The notes under the pieces are model-generated. The model was not told where the DNA came from. It did not search any database and worked only from the letters and a program-made list of their open reading frames with translations. Shown piece after piece: positions 6,289-13,890 of a stretch of DNA of 15,916 nucleotides. Source of the stretch: Anaerolineales bacterium (GTDB taxonomy: Bacteria > Chloroflexota > Anaerolineae > Anaerolineales > Villigracilaceae); assembly GCA_016789205.1 (NCBI GenBank), contig JAEURF010000007.1:1-15916 (forward strand), in the 5' to 3' direction. The first letter of the stretch is position 1. Every line of letters begins with the position of its first letter. The position numbers and the translations under genes are program-made.

Positions 6289-7271
6289 TTATATAGCCAA
6301 CACGCAACCAGATGTTCATCTACTTGAAACTCTTGAGGTTCTTCAACTTCACACAAGTTTTCAATCCGTTTTGGGCAACGTGGATGAAATCTGCATCCGC
6401 TAGGTGGGTTTACAAGGCTAGGTGGCTCCCCGCCCGGAAGTTCACGATATCTTAAAGCATTATCTGCATCTGGGTCCGAAGTAGCATCCATTAATGCCAC
6501 TGTGTAAGGATGTCTCGGAGTATGCACAAGTGAAGTGACCGGTGCTTTTTCAACAACATTTCCGGCGTACATCACAAAGACGCGTTCAGAAAAATATCGA
6601 ACAGTAGAAAGGTCATGAGTAATATAAATCACAGCCAGTCGATATTTTTCCTGCAAGCCACGCAATAACTTCAAGATTTCAACACGCACTGAAGCGTCTA
6701 ACATGGAGACTGGTTCATCAGCAACGACAAGTTTCGGTTCTAGGATAATGGCGCGCGCAATCACGATGCGTTGTTGTTGTCCGCCACTCAACATGTGCGG
6801 GAATTTATGTAAAAAGTCGTCTGCAGGAGTGAGTTTAACTTCCTCCATTACTTTGCGCACACGTCTTTCACGCTCAGCAGGGTCTTTAATCCCATTAATA
6901 ACCAACGGCTCTTCCAAAATCCGTTGGACATTCATGAATGGAGCTAACGCACCAAATGGGTCTTGTTGTACATATCCAATTTTCGAACGATAATCACGCA
7001 AGGCTTCGCCTGTTAACTCGCCCACGTTTTTATCTTCAAACATAATCTTGCCACGAGTAGGCGTATTTAACCCGAGAATCGTTTTCATCAAACTTGTCTT
7101 ACCACATCCGCTCTCGCCCACTATGGCAATGGTTTCACCATAATGTAAGTTGAACGTTACACCATCTACTGCTTTGACATAACCAGCATGTCCAAAACCA
7201 AAACGGCGAAGTTCAAACCAAACATGCAAATCATCTATAGAGAGTAGTACTTCTCTGTTTGTATCAGTCAT
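6285..7271 (-). CDS. Oligopeptide-type ABC transporter ATPase, F subunit (first set)
   Basis: A 328-residue ATPase with GESGCGKT Walker A near residue 52, signature LSGGQQQR, Walker B VADEP, switch histidine in YITHDLSTV, and the Opp C-terminal four-cysteine set (CRFHPRC, C near LCEVEEP, ACWLY). The D-loop reads PVSMLDASVR instead of the usual SALDVS. The longer N-terminal loop (WFELRRFGFG) differs from the second-set F subunit, so the two pairs are not recent duplicates. A GTG one codon upstream (7274) is possible, but GAAGAGG sits 7 nt before the ATG at 7271, which I prefer. It should heterodimerise with the D subunit 45 nt upstream and power permeases B and C. Its stop overlaps the start of the small membrane protein. 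Confidence 0.93.
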   Translation of the reverse strand: MTDTNREVLLSIDDLHVWFELRRFGFGHAGYVKAVDGVTFNLHYGETIAIVGESGCGKTSLMKTILGLNTPTRGKIMFEDKNVGELTGEALRDYRSKIGYVQQDPFGALAPFMNVQRILEEPLVINGIKDPAERERRVRKVMEEVKLTPADDFLHKFPHMLSGGQQQRIVIARAIILEPKLVVADEPVSMLDASVRVEILKLLRGLQEKYRLAVIYITHDLSTVRYFSERVFVMYAGNVVEKAPVTSLVHTPRHPYTVALMDATSDPDADNALRYRELPGGEPPSLVNPPSGCRFHPRCPKRIENLCEVEEPQEFQVDEHLVACWLYK

Positions 7272-7316
7272 CACATAACCTCTTCTGCGTTGTAATATTT
7301 ACTACCTATCAGAATT

Positions 7317-8279
7317 TCAATTTGAATATAGCCAGCACTTAACCTGAATACCATCCACATTGACAACTGGCGGTTCTTCAGAACATTTTGCAAAACGTTT
7401 TGGGCAACGCGCTGCAAAACGGCAACCTGTCGGGGGATTTAAAAGACTTGGGGGTTGCCCGGTAATATACTCTGGCTCCTGATTGGCACGCAGACGCGGT
7501 ACACTCGCCATCAACATACGTGAGTAAGGGTGTAAAGGTTCATGGAAGAAACGATGCGCATCACTTACTTCTACGATTTGTCCGGCATACATCACTGCCA
7601 CACGATCTGCTAGCTCACTGGATGTAGCAATATCATGTGTAATTAAAACAAAACTAACTTCTAATTCTTTTTTGAGACGTTTGAGAACATTAAAAATATT
7701 AGCTTGTGTTAAAACATCAAGTGCAGAGGTCGGCTCATCTAAAATCACAACTGCAGGTGCAGTTACTAGTGACATAGCAATTGCGACGCGTTGTCTCATT
7801 CCACCGCTTAACTCGAAGGCGTAGCGGTCAAGAAAATCTACTGGGACGCCAACATGCTGAAACATTTTCGCCGCTTGATTTAACGCTTCTTCTTTCTTGA
7901 CACCATGATGAATAATCATTGGTTCGGCAACTTGCTCACCTACTTTTAGTACGGGGTTGAGTGAATTCATTGCGGCTTGAGGCACCAATGACATTCTCAC
8001 CCAACGTACATTTTGGCGATATTGTTCTTCATCCATCTCCATGATGTTTTCGCCTTCAAGAAAAACCTTCCCATCATAACGGCTAACGTTACGTGGGAGC
8101 AATCTTAATAAGGCTTTTGCAAGAGAGCTTTTGCCACAACCTGATTCACCAAGTATGACTACTGCTTCTTTATAACCAAGGTCGAAAAAGACACCATCTA
8201 CTGCCTGCACAGGACCTTTCTGTGTGTTGAAATATAGGGTTAGGTCTCGAATGCTTAATAATGTATTGTCAGTAGACAT
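7317..8279 (-). CDS. Oligopeptide-type ABC transporter ATPase, D subunit (first set)
   Basis: From the ATG at 8279 the protein has 320 residues: Walker A GESGCGKS (44-51), Q-loop Q101 (VPQAAMNSLNP), signature LSGGMRQR (147-154), Walker B ILDEP (169-173), switch H205, and C-terminal cysteines C286, C292, C299, C315. The reading frame can be opened further upstream with a GTG at 8291, overlapping permease C by 8 bp. That GTG, however, lies inside the AGAGGTG ribosome-binding site that serves the ATG at 8279. It follows permease C by only 4 nt, so it is co-transcribed and very probably co-regulated. It supplies half of the ATPase dimer of the first importer. Confidence 0.93.
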   Translation of the reverse strand: MSTDNTLLSIRDLTLYFNTQKGPVQAVDGVFFDLGYKEAVVILGESGCGKSSLAKALLRLLPRNVSRYDGKVFLEGENIMEMDEEQYRQNVRWVRMSLVPQAAMNSLNPVLKVGEQVAEPMIIHHGVKKEEALNQAAKMFQHVGVPVDFLDRYAFELSGGMRQRVAIAMSLVTAPAVVILDEPTSALDVLTQANIFNVLKRLKKELEVSFVLITHDIATSSELADRVAVMYAGQIVEVSDAHRFFHEPLHPYSRMLMASVPRLRANQEPEYITGQPPSLLNPPTGCRFAARCPKRFAKCSEEPPVVNVDGIQVKCWLYSN

Positions 8280-8283
8280 ATTT

Positions 8284-9639
8284 TTAGACACCTCTTAGGC
8301 GTGGATTGAAGATACGATCCATGGAAAAACCGACCATGGCAAATGATAAGCCAGTAAGCAACAAAACAAAAGCTGGCTCAAGCACCCAGTAGTAATATCC
8401 TTGAGTCAGCGCACCATTCCCAACTCCGTTTTGAATAAGTTTGCCCCAAGTCGGCAGAACGGGGTCGCCTAAATTAATAATATTAAGCGATGCTTCAAGA
8501 AATACGTTTGCAGGAATTAAAATTACAAGTTGTGGAATAAGTAAAGGAACAATACGTGGAACAAGGTATTGCATAATAATACGCCAGTTGCTAGCGCCAT
8601 AAGCACGAGCGGCTTCAACGTAAGGTGCTTCTTTAATTTGCAAGAAGATTGCTCTAAAGCCCTTAATCGCACCGCCAAAAATACTCAAAGCAATAACGGC
8701 GATTAACATCACCCATAGGCTCTTCGAGTAAAAGGTACCTATCATGATTAATATAGATAGGAAAGGTAGAATTAAATTCACCTCTGTAATACGTTGAATC
8801 ACTTCGTCTATCCAGCCACCATACCATGTACCGACTGCGGCAATAATCATGGTCGTAATCGTTGTGCCAAGTGCGGAAAGCAAACCAAAAGTTAAAGCCA
8901 CTGGTGCACCCCACATTAATGCAATCGATATATCGCGACGGCGATGGTCTGTACCTGCCCAACCATACACGTGACCATAAACAATTAACTCAGCATCTAG
9001 GCTTGAACCTTCTTCAAAAGCAACGCCTTCAACAATAAGTTCATATGTTCCCGGAACTGCTTTTAATAATTCTAGGCTATCGGCATTTACTGTTGGGTCT
9101 ACGAAAATACCTTTTTCAGGACTAATGCCAAAAAATTTGCGTTGCAACTTTTGGTCTTGTGATAAACGGTAAGTGTATGTTCTACCAATTGAAAAACTGT
9201 TGAGATTAATTGTCCTCCCATCAGGTGTAATTAATTTTACATTCACAAATGGTTGTTTTGCTGTATATTGTGATTTAAAATAAAGTGAAACTTCTTGAGG
9301 GAAAAGTTCAGAATTATATTCAAAGGGAAAAGATATCAAAATCTTATTCGTTCCATTTGAAAATTCTTCTGTCTTTGTATCTTGTTGATCTGCAGAATTA
9401 AATGAGAACGTTTCTGGCAAATCTTCTTGGCGGAACCAATTAACCCATTTAGGTTGAGCAGTGCGCGGCGTTTTGTACCATGTATTTTCATCACCACGCC
9501 ACAATGAAATCGCTTCATTATAGGGGAGTGCTATGACTACATAAATGGAAAAAATAATCAACCCAATAATAAATATCATGCCAATTGCGGCAGAAGGGTA
9601 TTGGAAAAGTTCAATAAAGAATTTTCTAATTGAGTTCAT
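8284..9639 (-). CDS. ABC transporter permease, DppC/OppC type, with large extracytoplasmic insert
   Basis: 451 residues, well above the roughly 300 usual for DppC. One transmembrane helix at about 17-39 is followed by a hydrophilic region of about 185 residues (41-225) rich in predicted beta strands. The GTDHRRRDI motif (229-237) then matches the GTDxxGRD landmark that normally lies soon after helix 1, although here RR replaces the glycine. Five more hydrophobic segments follow, with the EAA coupling loop at about 336-350 (KEAPYVEAARAYGAS) that docks on the ATPases. It forms the translocation pore with permease B in the membrane. The start overlaps the permease B stop (ATGA), with AAGGA 8 nt upstream. 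The insert should face outside, where it could contact the large binding protein. Confidence 0.92.
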   Translation of the reverse strand: MNSIRKFFIELFQYPSAAIGMIFIIGLIIFSIYVVIALPYNEAISLWRGDENTWYKTPRTAQPKWVNWFRQEDLPETFSFNSADQQDTKTEEFSNGTNKILISFPFEYNSELFPQEVSLYFKSQYTAKQPFVNVKLITPDGRTINLNSFSIGRTYTYRLSQDQKLQRKFFGISPEKGIFVDPTVNADSLELLKAVPGTYELIVEGVAFEEGSSLDAELIVYGHVYGWAGTDHRRRDISIALMWGAPVALTFGLLSALGTTITTMIIAAVGTWYGGWIDEVIQRITEVNLILPFLSILIMIGTFYSKSLWVMLIAVIALSIFGGAIKGFRAIFLQIKEAPYVEAARAYGASNWRIIMQYLVPRIVPLLIPQLVILIPANVFLEASLNIINLGDPVLPTWGKLIQNGVGNGALTQGYYYWVLEPAFVLLLTGLSFAMVGFSMDRIFNPRLRGV

Positions 9640-10772
9640 TGGCTTGTTCCTTCGCTTCCGATTTTCACTCTGGGATCTACTAAGGCATAAACAAAATCGA
9701 GTAAGAATACAGTTAATGCAAGTAAATAAGCAAAGATAACTGTGGTACCTACAATCACTGGTGTATCAAACAAACCAGCTGCAATCAATGTCGTTCTTCC
9801 AAGACCAGGCCAGTTGAAAACGCCTTCAAAAATTGGCGCACCACCCCAAACACCAATCAAAAGGAAAGCAAAATTTGTAATATTTGTTGGGAGGGTTGGG
9901 CGCAAAATATACTTACGCTCTACTTCGCGTGCAGGTAAGCCTTTGGCTTTCGCCATTTCTACATAATCTTCACTAGAATAGATTAGGAAGAAGGTGCGAT
10001 TATTGTAAATGGCAAATGTAACTTGATTTAAGGCAATCGCCAATGTCGGCAAAATCATATGCTTTAACATACTTAAGCCGTATTCGATTTTGTTATCAGG
10101 TGGAGGTGCCGATACCATACCGCCAAAGGGTAAAATTTTTAAGAACGCCGCAAAAATAACTATTACAAATATCCCATAAAACCATGATGGGGCGGCGGAC
10201 ATAGGGGAAGTTGCGACAATGAAGCGGTCCCACCAACTTCCATAATTGCGTGAAAGTGTTAAGGCAAGATATAAAGTTACAAAAAAGAGAATAATGTTTG
10301 ATGTTCCAAAGAGCACCAATGTGGATGGTAAACGTTCTAATACGATAATTTTTACTTGCCGAGAGCCATTATCTGCGTTAATAAATTCCGCAAAGCCGAG
10401 ATTCAAAGTAACTGCATCTTTTAAAAACGCAAAACTACGCAAGACAAACGGACGGTCTAAGCCAAGGCGTTTTTCTTCTACAGCAATTCTATCTACAATT
10501 AATTGTGTACGCTGTTCGTTGGTCAAGCCCTTTAATGAACGGTCATTCATCACTTGTTGCTGAACATTCTCACGAATTTCGCCACGACGAATTTCATCTA
10601 CATAACCACCCATGTTTGCAATTAAGATAGTTAGATATAACCCAACTACAACAGTGAAAGCCATGGTAATTAAGCGAACTGTCATGTATTTAGTAACTCT
10701 CCAGACAGCGCTTTCAGAAGGTTTCTTTTTTACTACAATTGGAATTGGAGGTTGTAAAGTAGATTCTGCCAT
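9636..10772 (-). CDS. ABC transporter permease, DppB/OppB type
   Basis: 378 residues with about six hydrophobic segments: 32-54, then one each near 150-172, 196-215, 237-258, 300-320 and 340-365. The EAA loop is EDYVEMAKAKGLP (268-280), followed by the typical IFEGVFNWPGLG motif (about 324-335). The external loop between helices 1 and 2 is long (about 95 residues, containing GGYVDEIRRGEIRENV and a GLDRPF motif). A hydrophilic N-terminal tail of about 25 residues precedes helix 1. AAAGGA stands about 9 nt before the ATG. It partners permease C, whose start codon overlaps its stop. The gene lies 148 nt after the binding-protein gene, beyond a strong terminator. Confidence 0.92.
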   Translation of the reverse strand: MAESTLQPPIPIVVKKKPSESAVWRVTKYMTVRLITMAFTVVVGLYLTILIANMGGYVDEIRRGEIRENVQQQVMNDRSLKGLTNEQRTQLIVDRIAVEEKRLGLDRPFVLRSFAFLKDAVTLNLGFAEFINADNGSRQVKIIVLERLPSTLVLFGTSNIILFFVTLYLALTLSRNYGSWWDRFIVATSPMSAAPSWFYGIFVIVIFAAFLKILPFGGMVSAPPPDNKIEYGLSMLKHMILPTLAIALNQVTFAIYNNRTFFLIYSSEDYVEMAKAKGLPAREVERKYILRPTLPTNITNFAFLLIGVWGGAPIFEGVFNWPGLGRTTLIAAGLFDTPVIVGTTVIFAYLLALTVFLLDFVYALVDPRVKIGSEGTSQ

Positions 10773-10877
10773 TTTTAATTTCCTTTGGGTAACTTAAGTA
10801 GCATACTTATGTAAATTTAAGCGGAGCAAAGATCAGAACTTTGTTTCACTCAAACTGACATAAATTGCAAAAAAAAC
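10773..10877 (-). promoter_or_regulatory. Leader between terminator and permease B, possible weak promoter and operator
   Basis: On the minus strand TTGCTC and TATGCT are 18 nt apart within this leader, a weak promoter candidate for the permease genes. TAAGTA and TACTTA (10795-10800 and 10804-10809) form a small inverted repeat next to the -10, which could be an operator. Without it, the permeases would depend on read-through of the terminator at 10878-10907. Confidence 0.3.
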
Positions 10878-10907
10878 TGGCTCGGCGGAGATGTCTCCGC
10901 CGAGCCA
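10869..10907 (-). terminator. Strong intrinsic terminator between substrate-binding gene and permeases
   Basis: A perfect 14-bp GC-rich stem (10878-10891 with 10894-10907; arm TGGCTCGGCGGAGA) and tiny loop lie 13 nt after the binding-protein stop. On the minus strand the stem is followed by G and eight T residues. Partial read-through here would give the usual excess of binding protein over permease; full termination would require a separate permease promoter. Confidence 0.93.
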
Positions 10908-10920
10908 TAAAACTTAAGCC

Positions 10921-13479
10921 TTACTTAACTGTCACAAATTCAAAAGAGCCGAACGAAGGAATACTTACAACCTTCGAAGCAACGGCAACTTCAATCTTAT
11001 TTGCACCAGCATCAAAACCGCCTGTCAAATCAGCAGGGAGTGTTACAGTGTATTGACCATCTGCAACAAAGTCGGCTTCGCCAGTAGCGACGAGTTGGTT
11101 GTTGGAGTCAAATACTAAGTATTTGACAGATGCAAGTTCATCAGCAGGGTAGGCTTCACCATTGAATGAAACTGTTACATCAAAGACGGCTTCTTGTCCG
11201 GCTGTTACTTGTCCGGCACCACTTACATCTACAACCGCAATCTTCGGTTCACTGAAACCAGCCCATTTATCAGCAAGATCTGGGAAGTTTTCATTGCGTT
11301 TGAGAACAATATTGCCTTCTACAGTGAAGACTTGGTCGAGAATCATAGGACCGGTACCAATCCAGAAGTGTCCTTTTTCAGCAAACCATGCGTCGAGATT
11401 TGCATAACGTGCAGCAGCTTCTTCAGCTGTGACATATTGACCTAAAGTTGGAGCGAAGGGGATAAAGCCTTCAGCAGCGGCTTGGTCAAGGTATTTCTTT
11501 TGGATTTCGAGGGTAGGACCATCAATGAAGTTTACCCATTCAAGTTCAGTGGCAGCGGCTTTTTCTTGTGAGAATGCAACTTCGCCGGCAGTTTCAGCCA
11601 AAATGGACGGAGTCAAGTTGTGCCATGCACCTGGTCCTTGAGTATAGGTAATGCTGTTTGCAGGATACCAACTAAAACCAAAGGTTTCTGCATCCAATGC
11701 GTAAGCATCGGTGTAGGTGCTGATGACTAATGGGTCGGTGGATTCGATTTGAACACCCTTGAAGGAAGCTAAGAATGCCTCGAGTCCTGGTACATAACCT
11801 TCATCATATAAACCGGATTCTGGTTTACCGCGGTCAAAGGTCATAATCATACCCATTACGAAGTCGCCCACAGATAATGGGCTACCATCGTGCCATGAGT
11901 TGGTTTCGAACAAATCGGCAGGATATGTCCAAGTAACTTTAACATTTGCAGTCACACCATCACCAGCAGGAATGAAGGTTTGGGTGGTTGCATCCCAGTT
12001 CGCCCACGCATCAGCAGGGACGGTAACTTCTGGTGCAAAGGAGAGGTTTACCCAATCCAATGTTGAAGCGATTGGAAGTCCTTCTTTTGCAACAATTGTC
12101 AAAGATTCGGCACGTTGTGGAAGAGCAAGACCAGTGTATGGGTCAGGAATTGAAGCGTAATCGCCGGTAGAGCGAATCGGCATAGTATCTGAAATCCAGT
12201 TTGAACCAGCAACAGGATTCCATGGGTCAATGAAGTTATCTTGTTGGGCAATACGTACAGTGCCACCTTCAGTTTCACCAATGCGAAGGGTGTAGGGCCA
12301 TAAAGCGGAACCAGAAATACCACCAGCAAGGTCAGATGCAACAGAGATATTTGCATTGTACGGGAAGAATGAAAGTGTATCTACTACCCAAACGTGAACA
12401 GAGGTTTCCATGGATAATGGAAGCGCTGTTCTGAATAATTCTTCACGACCGGCAAGGTCGCTAAAATCATTATTCCAAAGTGCTTGAGAAGCATCATAGA
12501 AATCTTGACCAAGATAATCGGCAGTCAACAAAGTTGAACCGACACCACAGCATCCGCCGAAGTCGGTGTAATAGAAACCAAAGTTACCACCATCATCACG
12601 AGAGATAGCTGTGTTAATCCAACCACCAGTATAAACGTTCCATTGACCTTCGTTCGGGTCACTACCTGCCCAAATTGGGGAGGCTTCGGAACGGCTCTTG
12701 TATTGGCGGTCAACTGTAAAGCCAATGCTCTCAAGTTGGTTAGAAACATAATCACCAATTGGGGTGCGTTGGTCTTCAGTACGAATAATGAAGATGATAG
12801 TGACAGGGGCACCATTGAATTCCCATTTGCCATCTGCATTCTTGGTCGCGCCTAAGGCTTCCATTTCAGCAGTAATTTGAGCATCAGCCTTTTCAACATT
12901 GTAAGCATATTTGTTTTCAATTTCACGGGCTAAGTCAATATAACGGGCATAATCCGGGAAAGCGCCTACAAGGGTTGTGTACTTAGGACTACCAAGACCG
13001 CCGAAGATTTCTTGAACAATGTAATTGCGGTCAACCAACATATTCACGGCTTCACGAATCTTGGCATTACCAAACGGATTCAAACGACCATCAGCAAATG
13101 TTTGAACAGGGTTGAAATACAACTCAAAGTTCAAACCATAGGAGGTTGAATAAGTAAGGTTCGAGTCACCTTGAACAGTTTGGAACAAGTTGGGGTCAGC
13201 AATACCATCGGCATAAACATCAATATCGCCAGCTTGTAACTGAGCGACAGCCGCAGCTTCATCACCTTGTTCAGAGAATACAACCTCATCTACCCAAGCC
13301 CCCTGACGGGTGGTTGGTTCAGGAGTAGGTTCTTCGGTTGCAACTTCAGTTGGGGCTTCAGCAGTTTCGCCTGTAGCAGGCTCCTCAGTAGTAGGAGCGG
13401 TAGTACCACCACAAGCAGCAAGGACCATACTGGCAATAACCAGTAATCCGAGCAAAATAGACAATCGGTTTCGTAACAT
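10921..13479 (-). CDS. Large lipoprotein ABC substrate-binding protein with circularly permuted SBP_bac_5 fold
   Basis: 852 residues with signal peptide, lipobox LAAC (C23) and a Thr/Glu/Pro-rich linker to about residue 58. Canonical late landmarks come first: AGDID (83-87), PFGNAKIREAVNMLVDR (135-151), the IGDYVSNQLESIGF helix region (241-254) and a domain end near 400. Canonical early landmarks follow: a beta strand GGTVRIAQQ (405-413), WHDGSPLS (529-536), GTGPM (708-712) and VLKRNENF (725-732). The order is thus rotated relative to normal family members. Residues about 755-852 form a beta-rich, possibly Ig-like, extension. A CC pair sits at 310-311. The start has GGAGGAG just upstream. It should capture solute outside the cell for permeases B/C. 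The family is familiar from archaeal Opp-type importers (recollection), some of which bind oligosaccharides, so the substrate is open. Confidence 0.9.
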   Translation of the reverse strand: MLRNRLSILLGLLVIASMVLAACGGTTAPTTEEPATGETAEAPTEVATEEPTPEPTTRQGAWVDEVVFSEQGDEAAAVAQLQAGDIDVYADGIADPNLFQTVQGDSNLTYSTSYGLNFELYFNPVQTFADGRLNPFGNAKIREAVNMLVDRNYIVQEIFGGLGSPKYTTLVGAFPDYARYIDLAREIENKYAYNVEKADAQITAEMEALGATKNADGKWEFNGAPVTIIFIIRTEDQRTPIGDYVSNQLESIGFTVDRQYKSRSEASPIWAGSDPNEGQWNVYTGGWINTAISRDDGGNFGFYYTDFGGCCGVGSTLLTADYLGQDFYDASQALWNNDFSDLAGREELFRTALPLSMETSVHVWVVDTLSFFPYNANISVASDLAGGISGSALWPYTLRIGETEGGTVRIAQQDNFIDPWNPVAGSNWISDTMPIRSTGDYASIPDPYTGLALPQRAESLTIVAKEGLPIASTLDWVNLSFAPEVTVPADAWANWDATTQTFIPAGDGVTANVKVTWTYPADLFETNSWHDGSPLSVGDFVMGMIMTFDRGKPESGLYDEGYVPGLEAFLASFKGVQIESTDPLVISTYTDAYALDAETFGFSWYPANSITYTQGPGAWHNLTPSILAETAGEVAFSQEKAAATELEWVNFIDGPTLEIQKKYLDQAAAEGFIPFAPTLGQYVTAEEAAARYANLDAWFAEKGHFWIGTGPMILDQVFTVEGNIVLKRNENFPDLADKWAGFSEPKIAVVDVSGAGQVTAGQEAVFDVTVSFNGEAYPADELASVKYLVFDSNNQLVATGEADFVADGQYTVTLPADLTGGFDAGANKIEVAVASKVVSIPSFGSFEFVTVK

Positions 13480-13616
13480 GTTTTCTCCTCCAAGAAGAAA
13501 ATTTAAGGGATTGATTTACAGACACAACAAACCATACAAATGTTAGTATCTCTTAAACGTAGCACCTCCTTCTTTGATAGGAAAGGAAAAACTTTTTTCA
13601 CAACATGAAAAAGCAC
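13480..13616 (-). promoter_or_regulatory. Long structured leader of the large binding-protein gene
   Basis: About 137 nt separate the predicted transcription start (near 13616) from the ATG. A hairpin of 8 bp (13494-13501 with 13481-13488, loop TTGGA) encloses part of the GGAGGAG ribosome-binding site. A second purine-rich element, AAGGAGGTG, lies near 13562-13571 with no start codon at proper distance. Its neighbour at 13567-13574 can pair with 13494-13501, competing with the first hairpin. There is also an early CTTTTTCA/TGAAAAAG hairpin near 13592-13613. No known riboswitch class is recognised. Confidence 0.4.
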
Positions 13617-13622
13617 GTTAAA

Positions 13623-13650
13623 ATTATACCTGATTATTTAGTCACGTCAA
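13623..13650 (-). promoter_or_regulatory. Sigma70-type promoter of the first transport operon
   Basis: TTGACG (13650-13645) and a consensus TATAAT (13628-13623) on the minus strand are 16 nt apart. This is the best promoter match on the minus strand in the window, in keeping with a highly expressed binding protein. Confidence 0.75.
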
Positions 13651-13835
13651 CAATAGCCCCCTAGAACTAAGCTGTATAGTCACATATTTACCTAACAATA
13701 GTGCAAAAATGGCACAAACAACCTACCAGAGAACTATTTTTTATTAGAGTTTTACGACTAGATTCCTTTCCCGCCTCCTCCCTCTTACCTGACACCTGCT
13801 ACCCAAACCTCAACATTTCTCCCCCTTCCACATTG
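13651..13835. other. Intergenic region between divergent promoters, no gene seen
   Basis: No plausible coding sequence or RNA gene is visible. The right-hand part, about 13751-13835, is strikingly pyrimidine-rich and G-poor on the plus strand (runs such as CCTCCTCCCTC). A short GTGC/GGCAC inverted repeat lies near 13700-13715. It probably holds only upstream control sequence for the two divergent units. Confidence 0.5.
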
Positions 13836-13864
13836 TTGACATGCCCCCACACCTGCCATAAAAT
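13836..13864 (+). promoter_or_regulatory. Promoter of mscL
   Basis: A perfect -35 TTGACA (13836-13841), 17-nt spacer, and TAAAAT (13859-13864) end 26 nt before the mscL start. AGGAG at 13880-13884 supplies the ribosome-binding site. Confidence 0.8.
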
Positions 13865-13890
13865 TCAAGAAACAAAATCAGGAGAAAATC

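Noticed and set aside
8279..8291. GTG start for ATPase D at 8291
   Set aside because: The GTG is part of the AGAGGTG ribosome-binding site serving the ATG at 8279, and the extra four residues precede the normal family start.
11162..11445. Two overlapping plus-strand ORFs inside the large binding-protein gene
   Set aside because: Antisense shadows of a strongly supported coding frame, with no ribosome-binding site or domain features.
13290..13493. Overlapping minus-strand ORF starting MEEKTCY
   Set aside because: It is out of frame with the binding protein's signal peptide and linker and translates to low-complexity Leu/Pro sequence; the main frame has a proper lipobox and ribosome-binding site.
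13503..13535. Ten-residue cysteine-rich leader ORF (MVCCVCKSIP) downstream of the AAGGAGGTG element in the binding-protein leader
   Set aside because: The start codon lies about 26 nt from the Shine-Dalgarno-like element, too far for normal initiation, and such a short ORF is expected by chance.
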